Assembly (NCBI GenBank): GCA_010279815.1
Contig: QEOQ01000092.1
Location: 1 to 22,417, forward strand
DNA: 22,417 nt
Direction: 5' to 3'
From: Brachionus plicatilis
Taxonomy: Eukaryota > Rotifera > Eurotatoria > Ploima > Brachionidae
A program made the position numbers and the translations under genes. This document shows positions 1-7,876 of this stretch, in pieces. The stretch's first letter is position 1. Every line of letters begins with the position of its first letter. The notes under the pieces were generated by a model. That model did not search any database. It was not told where the DNA came from and worked only from the letters and a program-made list of their open reading frames with translations.

Positions 1-59
1 ATTTATTCTTTCAAATATTTCAATAGAAACGAGAGTGCTCTTAATTAAATCGAATCTCT

Positions 60-1520
60 TTGACAAAAAAAAAATTTTTTTTAATTTTAGCTGAATTTGA
101 TGATTATGGTTCAAACTTAAGATGTTTGATTGATTTAATTGAAACACTAAAGCAAAATACGAATAAAATTAAAGAAGAGATTAAATTTGAATTTGAGAAT
201 CTTGAGAAAAAAACTCATCAAATTCAAAAAGAAAAATTTACAATTTTCTTTTTTGGTATACCGGGAGCAGGAAAATCATATTTAATTAATTTTTTAATAA
301 ATGGAAATAATGAGTATCCATTACCATCATATGAACAACAAGGTACTGGAGTTACAAAAAAACCAGCAAAGATATTTTTTTCGGATAAAAGCACAATTGT
401 AGTAAACTTTTATGGGAAAAAAGACTTACTATACACAAAGGAAATTACAAATGAACAAAGAAATGATTATCTTAGTAAATTAATAGAAAATAATGTTAAG
501 GATTTTTCCGATTTAGATTATATTACAATCGAATATCCTGAGAAATTGCTGCCAAAAAATCATGATTTTCTAAAAAATTTTGAATTGATTGATTTAGTTG
601 GTATACCAGATGAAGAAGAAGACATAATTGCAAACAAGACTTTTATTGATTCCGCAGAGTGTATTGATGCAATATTTGCTGTTTCACAAAGAGGAATGGT
701 ATCAAAAGAAGATATCAGAAATATGTATAAATGCGGTCTTTTTCAGAAATGTTCGAAATTTTCATCGCCAATAATAGTATCAATAGCTCTTTATAAATTT
801 AATAAACCACCCAAAATAATTCCACAAAAAACTGCTAAAAATTCAATTCGTAAATGGATTTCTTATGTATTTGATTTCAATTTAAGGCGATTGAAATTTT
901 TGAATGAAGAAAATATGAAGAAGCATGAAGAAGAAGAAGAAGAAGAAGAAGAAGAAGAAGAAGAAGAAGAAGAAGAAAATGAAGAAAAAGAAGATTTTTA
1001 TATACATTCAAAAATATATACGGTCGCTAAAATATTAGAAAATTGTGACGAAATTTCACTAATAGAAAGTGAAAGTGGCAATAGTTTGGACCATAAGTCA
1101 GCTTTTGAATTTAATTACAAAATTCTTGAAAAAATTAGAAAATTTAAAAAAAGGTGCGTCTATTTAGAATGCTTTCACAAAGCTTTTATTATTCTATACA
1201 CATTAAAGTCGAAAATAGATTCAAGTGGAAGAAGAAAAAAATTAGAAAGGGATAGAAAAAGTGTCTATAATAAAATTTACGATTTTCTATATAAAAATAA
1301 AGATCAGGAGAAGCGTTATAAATCATTAAATTCTACTTTTGAACATATTTTAGAAGACTTCAGTGAGAAAGCTTGTGAAAATCCAGATATATTCATGACA
1401 TGCATGCCAATTTTGTTAAAAAAAATTGAAAACTACATTAAATTTAATCAAGATATCATAGTTGGAATTTTCAATCAGAAAATACCAACAATCAAGAGTT
1501 ACAAGAATTACAAGAATTAA
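60..1520 (+). CDS. Dynamin/SLIP-GC-like large GTPase, segment 1 (GTPase domain) of a frame-broken gene
   Basis: This is a P-loop GTPase domain expected to bind and hydrolyse GTP. Numbering from the TTG at 60, the G1/Walker A motif GIPGAGKS is at residues 66-73. A G2 threonine lies in GTGVT (95-99), after a short L-P segment typical of the dynamin superfamily, and G3 DLVG is at 178-181. I see no convincing G4 N/TKxD. An in-frame run of 17 GAA codons encodes poly-Glu at 290-306, followed by charged helical sequence. The TTG at 60 is not a credible eukaryotic start. The frame is closed by TAA at 42, while another frame (2-91) is open and coding-like and meets this one at an A10T8 run (65-82). 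Alternatively, TTTTAG at 85-90 is a splice acceptor with the exon starting at 91. The 5' end is therefore outside the window or in an upstream exon. At about 1480-1500 coding moves to another frame, so the TAA at 1518 is not the natural end. Confidence 0.7.
   Translation: MTKKKFFLILAEFDDYGSNLRCLIDLIETLKQNTNKIKEEIKFEFENLEKKTHQIQKEKFTIFFFGIPGAGKSYLINFLINGNNEYPLPSYEQQGTGVTKKPAKIFFSDKSTIVVNFYGKKDLLYTKEITNEQRNDYLSKLIENNVKDFSDLDYITIEYPEKLLPKNHDFLKNFELIDLVGIPDEEEDIIANKTFIDSAECIDAIFAVSQRGMVSKEDIRNMYKCGLFQKCSKFSSPIIVSIALYKFNKPPKIIPQKTAKNSIRKWISYVFDFNLRRLKFLNEENMKKHEEEEEEEEEEEEEEEEENEEKEDFYIHSKIYTVAKILENCDEISLIESESGNSLDHKSAFEFNYKILEKIRKFKKRCVYLECFHKAFIILYTLKSKIDSSGRRKKLERDRKSVYNKIYDFLYKNKDQEKRYKSLNSTFEHILEDFSEKACENPDIFMTCMPILLKKIENYIKFNQDIIVGIFNQKIPTIKSYKNYKN
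927..977 (+). repeat. (GAA)17 microsatellite in frame inside the GTPase gene
   Basis: Seventeen uninterrupted GAA codons encode a poly-glutamate tract between the GTPase core and the downstream helical part. Pure-codon runs of this kind are length-variable. Its length is a multiple of three, so it does not itself break the frame. Confidence 0.9.
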
Positions 1521-2160
1521 AAATTTTTTTTGAAGATAGTAAAGAATTGGCTAAAAATTTCACAATTATAAATAATGACAATCAGATCGATGATCAAATT
1601 ATAAGTTCAAGAAATTCTTCAACTGATGCGGCTGAAAAGAAAATTAAAAGTCTAAGAGAATTTTTTGAGAATTTTCGTTATAAAATAATTGAAATCGACG
1701 CTCCAAAGACAACTGAACTAGAAAAATTACCTGATTATTCAACATTAATAATTAAATTATTAGTTTATTTTCGTAAAGAAAGAGATGATTTGGAAAAATT
1801 TTTATATGGTTCACTGAGGATAACTGGACAAATTCAGGATATTCCACCAAATCCGATCAGACACGAAGTAACGAATACAAGAAAAATTCCGACATTTTTA
1901 GATCAGGAAATTAAAAATGAAGATTTTATTACTCAAATTGAAGAATTAAAAAAAAAGCAGTTTAATTCTAATCTAAAACCAAAGAAAATTAACGAAATTG
2001 CTCAAAAATTAAAAAATTTTTATTCAAATTAAGTTAATTCAGAGATAAAAGTTTCTAATTTGAGTGAGCAAAATAAGCTAATTTGTTTAGAAAATAATCA
2101 GAATGACTGCAATATTGGAAACGAAATTCAAATTGAAATTGATACCAAAAAAAAAAACAA
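1448..2160 (+). CDS. GTPase gene, segment 2: charged coiled linker with an in-frame stop
   Basis: This is the continuation of the GTPase gene one frame over. The frame is open from 1448. It becomes clearly coding where the repeated NNQELQELQEL segment (about 1487-1519) leads into IFFEDSKELAK, and it runs to TAA at 2030-2032. Beyond this TAA the same frame stays open and coding-like (VNSEIKVSNLSEQNK..., 2033-2158), so the TAA interrupts rather than ends the protein. The frame then ends beside an A11 run (2147-2157), where coding passes to the frame of the next segment. The sequence is rich in Lys, Glu, Asn and Ile, with predicted helical or coiled stretches and no domain I recognise. An ORF caller would report only 1547-2032, starting at a TTG. 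Segment order and continuity on both sides argue for one polypeptide. The stop and frameshifts suggest a pseudogene or sequencing error. An intron removing the TAA cannot be excluded, but no good GT-AG pair is obvious. Confidence 0.55.
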
Positions 2161-3411
2161 TTGAAGCCAAGTGTAATAAGGAAAAAAATAGACAAAGACC
2201 TGGAAAATTTGAATGATAAAATCAAAGAATTTAGGCTCATTTTTTTTGAACAAAACAAAAATGACAAGTCAAAGTCCAAAATTTCCAAGTGTCTAAATAG
2301 CGTAAAAAATGAAGCCACATTGGAACCAATTTATATTTGGTGTAATCTTGACCATGTTAAAGAAAGTTTCCTTTTAAAAGAATTAAAGACCAAGTTAAAA
2401 GAAGAAAATTTTAGAGTTTTTTTATTCCTCGATACAGGTGAAAGTATTAATAACAAGCCTGTTTTTTGTGAAAAAATACGAAAATTTTGTGAGGTTTTTT
2501 TTTTCGATAAGAGAATTTTTAGCTCGATAACATTTGTTTTAATAAATGGAAAAATTTTAAAGAAAGGCCATATTCTGAAGCTTATGTTCATGATAACTGA
2601 ACTATTCAACATTCCGAATTTTTTCTATATTGAAGACAGCGTCACTGAATTTCAAGAATTTAATGGGAATGAACATCAATCGAGCAAAGATAAGAGTTCA
2701 TGTATAAGAGCTCTTACTTTTATGTCAAAAACAATGCGTATGGCTATTAATGATTGCGATAGAAAAGACCAACTTTCTTCAAAGTGTATTCAGGAATTTC
2801 TAAATGACAAGGAAATAGATAAATTGAAAGATTTTATTATGGATTTTCCAAGTCGATATGAGAATCCAGAGAAATCAGAATGCAAATATTTAAGAAAAAT
2901 AATATTAGATAATTTATATGGCAAAAATGGAAACGTCGAAAATTTAAATATTTTAATAAGAATAGAAAAATTGAAAATTAAAAAGCATATTTCTAGTTAT
3001 GAAGAAGAAAACGGCTGTATAGTATCTGAAATTTTTGAAAAATACTTGAAATTTCTTTCGGAACTCAATATGACAACTTTAGGTCAAGTTACTTTGAAAA
3101 AGAGATATGGAAACCCTGGTTACCCTGGTTTTCTCGATCGTCTAATAGGCACTTCAAATGCAACGCATTCTGTTGTCAAAGATCAAGAAGCCGATGTTAT
3201 ATTTTATAATATGAATGCTATTAAAAAACTACATCCTCTCACTGATGAAAATTTTTTTCAAATCGAAAATTTTGACAACAAGCAACTAATAAACGATTAT
3301 TTTTATTATAAAATCGTCAATTACGTAACCAATGTTCTGGTGTATTATTTTACATATGATATAGAAAATGACATTGATATGGAAAATGACAATGATATGG
3401 ATTTTTTTTAA
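2158..3411 (+). CDS. GTPase gene, segment 3: C-terminal domain of uncertain family, possibly glycosyltransferase-like
   Basis: This open frame of about 416 codons begins without ATG right after the A11 run and ends at TAA 3409-3411. Numbered from the TTG at 2161, it opens with a charged helix (1-50). An alternating beta-alpha stretch follows (about 54-160) with LEPIYIWC, FRVFLFLDTGES and SITFVLINGKIL. Next come a helix and FNIPNFFYIEDSVTEF (149-164), then an all-helical region with a C-x-RAL-x-FM patch. The (I/M)xDD-like acidic turn after a hydrophobic strand recalls nucleotide-sugar-binding GT-A folds, and the general order recalls the TAGT domain of GREB1-type proteins. That assignment is inference without search support. 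The C-terminus is acidic and Asp/Asn-rich (DIENDIDMENDND). Its position downstream of the GTPase segments, with no intergenic gap, makes it the tail of the same gene. Downstream sequence is AT-rich and no clear AATAAA was identified close by. Confidence 0.55.
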   Translation, partial: QLKPSVIRKKIDKDLENLNDKIKEFRLIFFEQNKNDKSKSKISKCLNSVKNEATLEPIYIWCNLDHVKESFLLKELKTKLKEENFRVFLFLDTGESINNKPVFCEKIRKFCEVFFFDKRIFSSITFVLINGKILKKGHILKLMFMITELFNIPNFFYIEDSVTEFQEFNGNEHQSSKDKSSCIRALTFMSKTMRMAINDCDRKDQLSSKCIQEFLNDKEIDKLKDFIMDFPSRYENPEKSECKYLRKIILDNLYGKNGNVENLNILIRIEKLKIKKHISSYEEENGCIVSEIFEKYLKFLSELNMTTLGQVTLKKRYGNPGYPGFLDRLIGTSNATHSVVKDQEADVIFYNMNAIKKLHPLTDENFFQIENFDNKQLINDYFYYKIVNYVTNVLVYYFTYDIENDIDMENDNDMDFF

Positions 3412-3432
3412 TTTGAATTTATTTTATTTATT

Positions 3433-3630
3433 CAAAATTAAAAATAAGAGGATAAAAAATTTTAGATTTTTTTGAGACTTTAGACTTCAAATTTGTTTTG
3501 TCAATTCGTAAAATTCTCAAATTAGTCTCATGTTTGTCTTTTTTTGGTTTAAATTGATCACCGTTTTTAATTCTAAGCTTATCTGAATCTACTTTATTTT
3601 GCTCTCTCCTATAGAATTATTCGGAATAAT
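3433..3630 (-). CDS. Small lysine-rich open frame, unrecognised
   Basis: On the minus strand a frame runs from just after a TAA near 3624 to TAA at 3433. It carries about 60 Lys/Asp/Asn-rich residues (for example KVDSDKLRIKNGD and KHETNLRILRIDK) with no homopolymer filler. It has no ATG. A possible acceptor CTATAG followed by GAGAGAG precedes it at about 3612, so it could be a terminal exon of a minus-strand gene or a decayed transposon piece. No family was recognised. In DNA this AT-rich, a chance Lys-rich frame of this length is quite possible. Confidence 0.2.
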
Positions 3631-3680
3631 TCTACAACTTTCGGAACAGTTTAATGTTTTCTAGTGTCTAATTGAATCTA

Positions 3681-3706
3681 AAAATAAAATAAATAAATAA
3701 ATAAAA
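3681..3706. repeat. (AAAT)n microsatellite
   Basis: A short run of AAAT units lies directly downstream, in minus-strand sense, of the RT fragment at 3725-3964. Such tetranucleotide tails are common at the 3' ends of CR1/L2-type LINEs, but here the intervening ORF is incomplete, so the link is only suggestive. Confidence 0.6.
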
Positions 3707-3724
3707 TTTTCTATATTTTTTTAC

Positions 3725-3964
3725 ATATAGTCCTAGTCTATATTTTGTCTTCCTCCCTATTCTCCACACTGGACTAGGAACATTGTTCACTAATTTGAAG
3801 TAAAAGCCATCTCTCCACAGCTTGTCAAACGCCTTACTTGGATCTAGACTAACTACGTTTAGTTTAGACCCACTTTGCCTAAAAAATTTTATAACTTCAT
3901 TTGTTATAAATAGGCATGCTTGCATGATAAATTCTTTTTATAGCCAAATTGAATAGGATGAATT
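3725..3964 (-). pseudogene. LINE reverse transcriptase fragment (RT domains 0 to A)
   Basis: The minus strand reads HPIQFGYKKNLSCKHA (about 3964-3915). After a frameshift it continues CLFITNEVIKFFRQSGSKLNVV and SLDPSKAFDKLWRDGFYFKL down to about 3790, then VPSPVWRI. These match RT domain 0 (QFGF-x-SC-x-HA) and domain A, whose catalytic Asp is followed by SKAFDKLW(R/H)DGL, of Jockey/CR1-like LINEs. The catalytic palm motif (A/F)ADD, the endonuclease and the thumb are absent. The fragment therefore covers only about 80 residues of an element normally about 900-1000 residues long in ORF2. It is a dead, truncated copy. The start codon an ORF caller would choose (3925) is internal and not meaningful. 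Confidence 0.8.
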
Positions 3965-4039
3965 TCCTAAGAACAGTCAGTAAAAGTGAGTAAAAGAGTA
4001 ATATTAATGTTATTTTAATCCTTTATTCAATTGTTTATC

Positions 4040-4160
4040 TTAAAATGCTGGGTTAGCTCGTCTTTTAACCGATTCAATCTTATAAATATCTTTTCTTACA
4101 TTAGTCCACTTCTTTTTAGCAATAACAAACAGACAATATTCTCTCCTTTTTTTTTGCAGA
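4040..4160 (-). pseudogene. LINE reverse transcriptase thumb fragment
   Basis: A minus-strand frame ending at TAA 4040-4042 contains REYCLFV, followed by RKDIYKIESVKRRAN. This is the conserved post-palm signature of CR1/L2-type RTs (LEYC-x-W-P ... DI-x-IE-x-VQRRAT). It is only about 40 residues long. It lies upstream, in minus-strand sense, of the domain 0-A piece at 3725-3964. Within a single LINE copy the order would be the reverse, so these are two separate insertions or a rearranged copy. Confidence 0.65.
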
Positions 4161-4163
4161 TTA

Positions 4164-5250
4164 TGTGGTTACTTCTGATTTTTTTTATAAAAAATTGAAT
4201 CTTAAAATATGGCAATCTATTTTCAATTGGAAAATAAAAACTACTTTTGAAGAATAATGTTACTTGATCTTTGAAAATAAAAACAAGAGGAAATTGATCC
4301 TGACCAAAAAATATACAAAACTGCTATTGTTTTGTTTACCTTCATAAAAAATATCAGTTCAAAAATTCACTTGTGATTTAAAAGTCTCTTTGCCAATAAA
4401 TGCATTTAATTCTTGAAAATTTTCAAGTTTATTTATTCAAAGCTAAAATGTAAGACTAAAATTACTTTAAGTATTTTGTTTGCAAATGGTGTAAAAACTT
4501 CTAGGTGAAAAGTAAATGCTTTATCGATCATTGAAAAAAAGAGAAAATTGTCGGGGAAAATTTTAACTGGAGAAAAATTTTGAAGTAATTTTTTTAACAG
4601 TTAACCAAATATTTATTTAAATTGAGTACATATTTTGTTTGTTTAGAATTTAATTTAAATATCATTAAAATTGGCACTTAGATATTGTTTTCAAAATTTG
4701 AACTATAAATTAAATCACTAGTATTTATAAGCAAGAATTGATTTAAGAAATACATTTTTTAACTTCAAATCTCATGGATTACCAATGAACATAAAAAATC
4801 AGCATCACGATTAATTTCTCTTGAAATTATCCTCAAAGTAAATAAATTCCTTTAACTTTAGTCATGATATGGGTACACAATAGTTTTTTAACACCACTCC
4901 TACGAATCTAAATTAATGAATTTAGGAAAAGTTTTAAATTTAAACATTTTATTTGTGTTGTAAAGATTTTGATGTATGCTGGAACTTAAACAAATAATCA
5001 AATTTTTTGTTTAAAATCGACTTAAACATAATTTTTTTCAAATTAGAGCTGAAACTGGCTCTTTTAAAGGCTTAATAAAAAAAATTATTGGACACCTTTT
5101 TATCATCAATTATTTAATTAGAACTGTTTGAAAGTAATTTTTAGGAAACAATTCCAGATTTTCGATAAAATGAAAAGTTTGAAATGACTAGTCAATCAAA
5201 GGGGCACTGCTGACAATCCTTATTTTCTTATTTAAAAAATAGAAGAGTCT
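4164..5250. other. AT-rich stretch without recognisable genes
   Basis: No coding frame or family motif was recognised on either strand. The stretch contains scattered short palindromes (for example CTTGAAAATTTTCAAG near 4413). It looks like old non-coding or fully eroded transposon sequence. Confidence 0.5.
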
Positions 5251-5255
5251 GTTGT

Positions 5256-5560
5256 TTATATTTCGGCATATTTAAATACTTTGATTGAGTATGGCATGAT
5301 GGGCTTATCTAATAATCTAATAAGTTAATAAGATTTAAGCATCCTCCTTATCTTGTATACTGGATTAGATCATTTCTGCATTCAAAATATTTTTATATTT
5401 TAGTGAATGAACATTAAAATGGTGAATATCCAATAAAAGTAGAGGTCCCACAAGGATCGGTAATTAGTCCACTTCTTTTAGCATTTTCATAAATGACATA
5501 CCAAAAAAGCGACCAGAAAACAAATATCATTAAGACTTGGTTACGCAATGAAAATTCTTA
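5256..5560 (+). pseudogene. LINE reverse transcriptase fragment (RT domains A to C), interrupted
   Basis: One plus-strand frame from about 5256 reads KYFD-stop-VWHDGLI, then NKLIRFKHPPYLVYWIRSFL, VEVPQGSVISPLL and LAF. Stops lie at 5286, two adjacent codons after GLI, and one after VNEH. A frameshift at about 5488 then gives INDIP. These are the RT palm signatures AFDKVWHDGLI, PPYLVxWIxSFL, GVPQGSVISPLLF and INDIP, in the correct order. A further frame slip gives LRLGYAMKI at about 5540-5560, possibly the degenerate remains of the YADD box. The copy is inactive. The miniature LTR element begins just downstream at about 5584, so that insertion may have interrupted this LINE. Confidence 0.8.
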
Positions 5561-5583
5561 ACTCTCAAGTTCAAACCTTAAAG

Positions 5584-5733
5584 TCAGCGGTTTACATTAG
5601 TACCCTTCGGCCCGTCTATCCGATCTAATCGGTAGACGTATTGGAACATGTATTTATGCTCCTTCTTAACTTAAACGCTCATGGTTAAGTTAATTAACTC
5701 CAGTGATATCGACAAAGATGTCGCTAAATCACA
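5584..5733 (-). repeat. 3' LTR of the miniature element (distal end degraded)
   Basis: This is the second copy of the 150-bp repeat. It begins TGTGATTTAGCG on the minus strand at 5733. Differences from the other LTR cluster in the last 30 bases (5584-5616), where the terminal CA is lost. Confidence 0.7.
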
Positions 5734-5741
5734 TTTCCCCC
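5734..5741 (-). promoter_or_regulatory. Polypurine tract next to the 3' LTR
   Basis: The minus-strand sequence AAAAAATCGGGGGAAA ends exactly one base before the TG of the 3' LTR. This is the canonical position and composition for a plus-strand-priming polypurine tract. Confidence 0.75.
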
Positions 5742-5927
5742 GATTTTTTAAAGCGTAAGCTAGGGAACTGTCGACCATTGTGACCACTTCCGGATCACCA
5801 ATGACCGGGACCAGCTATAGACTATTATTTTTACCAGGTACTAACTGACACTCGTCAGGGAGCCGTTACACGCACTATAAACATTACTGCCTCCAAGAAA
5901 CACTTTTATTAGTCTTCTTGGGATTTT

Positions 5928-5940
5928 ATCCTCGTCGCCA
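5928..5940 (-). promoter_or_regulatory. Primer binding site, tRNA-Ser(GCU)-like
   Basis: The minus strand reads TGGCGACGAGGAT two bases inside the 5' LTR. It is complementary to a tRNA 3' end ...ATCCTCGTCG plus CCA, which is the acceptor end of animal tRNA-Ser(GCU), whose 5' end begins GACGAGG. The match is 13 bases. It is the expected starting point for minus-strand cDNA synthesis. Confidence 0.75.
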
Positions 5941-5942
5941 GA

Positions 5943-6092
5943 TGTAATGTTTATGTTAGAACCCTTGGGCTCGTATATCCGATCTAATCGGTAGACGTAT
6001 TGGAACATGTATTTATGCTCCTTCTTAACTTAAACGCTCATGGTTAAGTTAATTAACTCCAGTGATATCGACAAAGATGTCGCTATATCACA
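5943..6092 (-). repeat. 5' LTR of the miniature element
   Basis: This 150-bp direct repeat copy is bounded by TG...CA on the minus strand. Near its 5' end it can form a stem, because GTGATATCGACA at 6062-6073 pairs with TGTCGCTATATCAC at 6078-6091 around an AAGA loop, with a small bulge. It is nearly identical to the copy at 5584-5733 over its central 110 bp. Confidence 0.8.
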
Positions 6093-6298
6093 ATTGATTC
6101 GGATAAGTCAGAAAAATCACTTGGTTTAACATTTGTAGAGTTATCTAGACTTAAAAGAATAAAGGCCTTTTGATCGATTGATCAAAATAAAAAATAGTTT
6201 TAATTTAGAACATTGTCAAAAAAAAGAAAAACGATTAGATAAACTTCAACAAAAAATTTATGGCTCAAAAATAACTTAAATAACTAAGCAAATTTAAT

Positions 6299-7086
6299 TT
6301 TGTTCAAATTAGATCAAAATTTTTAAAATGCGCAATTAAAATTTTGATGCATTTTTCACAAATTTCAATCCTTTTACAATTTAAAAAAGGCATATTGAAG
6401 TTTAAGATCAAGATCAAAAGATCAAAATATAAATTGTAATTACTTGCCATGTCATGTCAAGTTTATTTTCATATTTTAATTTTAAAATATCCCTTTTTAT
6501 TGGACTTTAATAGGTTTAAATATTTAAATTTATTTTAATGAAAATTTACTTTCAAAGACAAAAAAATTCACTGTTTTAAAATTAAAAAATTTATTTAAGT
6601 GCGAAAATAAAATTATTTCAGATTGAATGAATGGATATAAAAGTTATAAATTTGAATTTTTGAATTAACTTAACTCGAATTATTTAAATTATTGATTGTT
6701 TTTGTTGAATAAATAAGAGATCAATCATTTTGATGTTAATTTGATAATGAACTTTTATTAGACATTACATGTCTAGTAATGTTTAGGATTTATTTCGTAA
6801 AAATTATCAAAATCATTAAATTAATTAAGTTTTAAAATTTTAAATGATCGTTTTGATCTTAAAATTTGATCTGAAACTTCAATTTGCCTTTAAAAAATTA
6901 AAAAAATTAAATTTGATAAGATCATTTTTAAATGCGCAGTTAAATTTCATCGCAGATTTTTTAATTTTTTTTAACATTTCAAAGCATTTGTTTAAATTGC
7001 TGTAAAAGTATTGGAATTTGTGAAAAATGCATCAAAATTTTAAATGCGCTTTTAAAGCATTTTGATCAAATTTGATCAAAATTTTA
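6299..7086. mobile_element. Long imperfect inverted repeat, probable non-autonomous DNA element
   Basis: The left arm 6299-6384 and the reverse complement of 6991-7086 share a recognisable string (TTGATCAAAATxxTTTAAAA, TGCGC, TTTTGATGCATTTTTCACAAAT, CTTTTACA, TTTAAA) with only scattered differences. An inner pair, 6385-6441 and 6842-6892, also matches inversely around GATCTTxxACTTCAAT. A third, direct copy of the ATGCGCA-TTAAA motif lies at about 6928-6950. No ORF is visible. The centre is plain AT-rich DNA. It resembles an old MITE or foldback element; the exact termini and target duplication are not resolved. Confidence 0.5.
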
Positions 7087-7829
7087 CTAAACCTGATCCT
7101 CGCAAATTTCAAAGATCTAGTTCATCTATCTTAATATATCTATCTTTATATCTTTAAATTCCTTCTAAGAAACAAACATTAAAAAAATACAAGTTATTCA
7201 AAATTCAGCAGTCCGATCTATTTTAAATTTAAAATATGATAACCCATCACGGAAAAACTTAAACTATTGACAGTCTCGAATCGACTTTTTGAATTGAGTG
7301 AAACATATGTTAAGACAGAACTGACTCATTCTGTTCCATTTGTGGTCAAACTGGCGAAATAATGTAAAGAAGGCTTTGGATCAAGATATATTGAATTTCC
7401 AATTCCATTCTGTAATTGCTACCTCACCATTTCTTCTTTTTTTCCTGAACTATTAAATAATTAAACATGTAATTCTCTTTTTTGACATATCTTTTAAACA
7501 TTAGAAAGACTAAATTTTTTTTGGACGTGTCAAATAAATCAAAAATGTTAATGGGTTTAAAAAACCCACTTTGGGCTTTTATGCATATTATTTTATTTTG
7601 ACATTAAATGATAATAATTTTTAAGCAAAAACATTAAAATTTTAAATTTTATGCAATTTCAAATTGAAGAATAAAAAAATTTTTAAGTTTTAATTTTTTT
7701 CCATAAGTTTGTATTCATTTAAAAAAGAGCTTAAAAAACCCGTGGCCCTTCTAGTGTTAATTTTTCGTTAATTTAAATTTACTTTCATTTTATTTTGTTT
7801 TTATTTAACTTTTTTTTTTTATATTTAAA
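7087..7829. other. AT-rich stretch without recognisable genes
   Basis: No coding frame was recognised. Two similar words, TTAAAAAACCCACTTTGGG near 7557 and TTAAAAAACCCGTGGCCC near 7735, frame about 200 bp of AT-rich DNA in direct orientation. TTAA tetranucleotides flank the outer sides. Their meaning is unclear. Confidence 0.4.
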
Positions 7830-7876
7830 TCTGAAGGAGCTTTAGCTCGGTACAGATAATCAAATAAATAAATAAA
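7830..7876 (+). repeat. Possible LINE 3' tail ending in (AAAT)n
   Basis: An island of higher GC (GGAGCTTTAGCTCGGTACAG) runs directly into AATCAAATAAATAAATAAA. This structured GC-containing 3' UTR end followed by a short tetranucleotide array is the usual look of CR1/L2-type LINE 3' termini. No RT frame precedes it, so the copy would be severely 5'-truncated. Confidence 0.35.

Larger units (their letters stand above)
5584..6092 (-). mobile_element. TRIM-type miniature LTR retrotransposon (about 509 bp)
   Basis: Read on the minus strand, this is a complete but coding-free LTR element. It has a 150-bp 5' LTR starting TG (6092) and ending CA (5943), then two bases, then a primer binding site at 5940-5928. 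A non-coding internal region of about 180 bp follows, then a purine tract ending GGGGGAAA at 5734, then the 3' LTR from 5733. The two LTRs are spaced exactly 359 bp apart and are almost identical from 5617 to 5726; the far end of the 3' LTR (5584-5592) is degraded. The internal region has stops in the frames checked, so the element is non-autonomous and would depend on a relative's RT and integrase. It is less AT-rich than its surroundings. No clear target-site duplication was found. Its size and layout match terminal-repeat retrotransposons in miniature, known mainly from plants and reported from few animals. Confidence 0.8.

Noticed and set aside
1461..1478. A tiny GT-AG intron explaining the frame change between segments 1 and 2
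   Set aside because: It would be 18 bases long, below any normal spliceosomal intron, and the GT context is poor.
2030..2032. UAA reassigned to an amino acid (ciliate-like code), since the frame continues after TAA
   Set aside because: The 347-codon LINE frame at 10744-11787 and the other segments use TAA, TAG and TGA as ordinary stops. The window is also full of non-coding DNA and LINEs, unlike a ciliate macronucleus.
2055..2612. Minus-strand frames of 87 and 93 residues
   Set aside because: They are antisense shadows of the GTPase gene's third segment, Phe/Leu-rich because the sense strand is Lys/Glu-rich.
5591..6092. Retrozyme or hammerhead ribozyme tandem unit, because a 359-bp unit is repeated 1.4 times and CTGACGAG occurs on the minus strand
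   Set aside because: The CTGACGAG site lies in a simple CTGAC/GTCAG hairpin without the GAAA and NUH partners of a hammerhead. The TG...CA ends, PBS and PPT explain the direct repeats better.
7549..7762. piggyBac-type MITE bounded by TTAA with CCC words near both ends
   Set aside because: The end words are in direct, not inverted, orientation and the outermost bases do not match each other.
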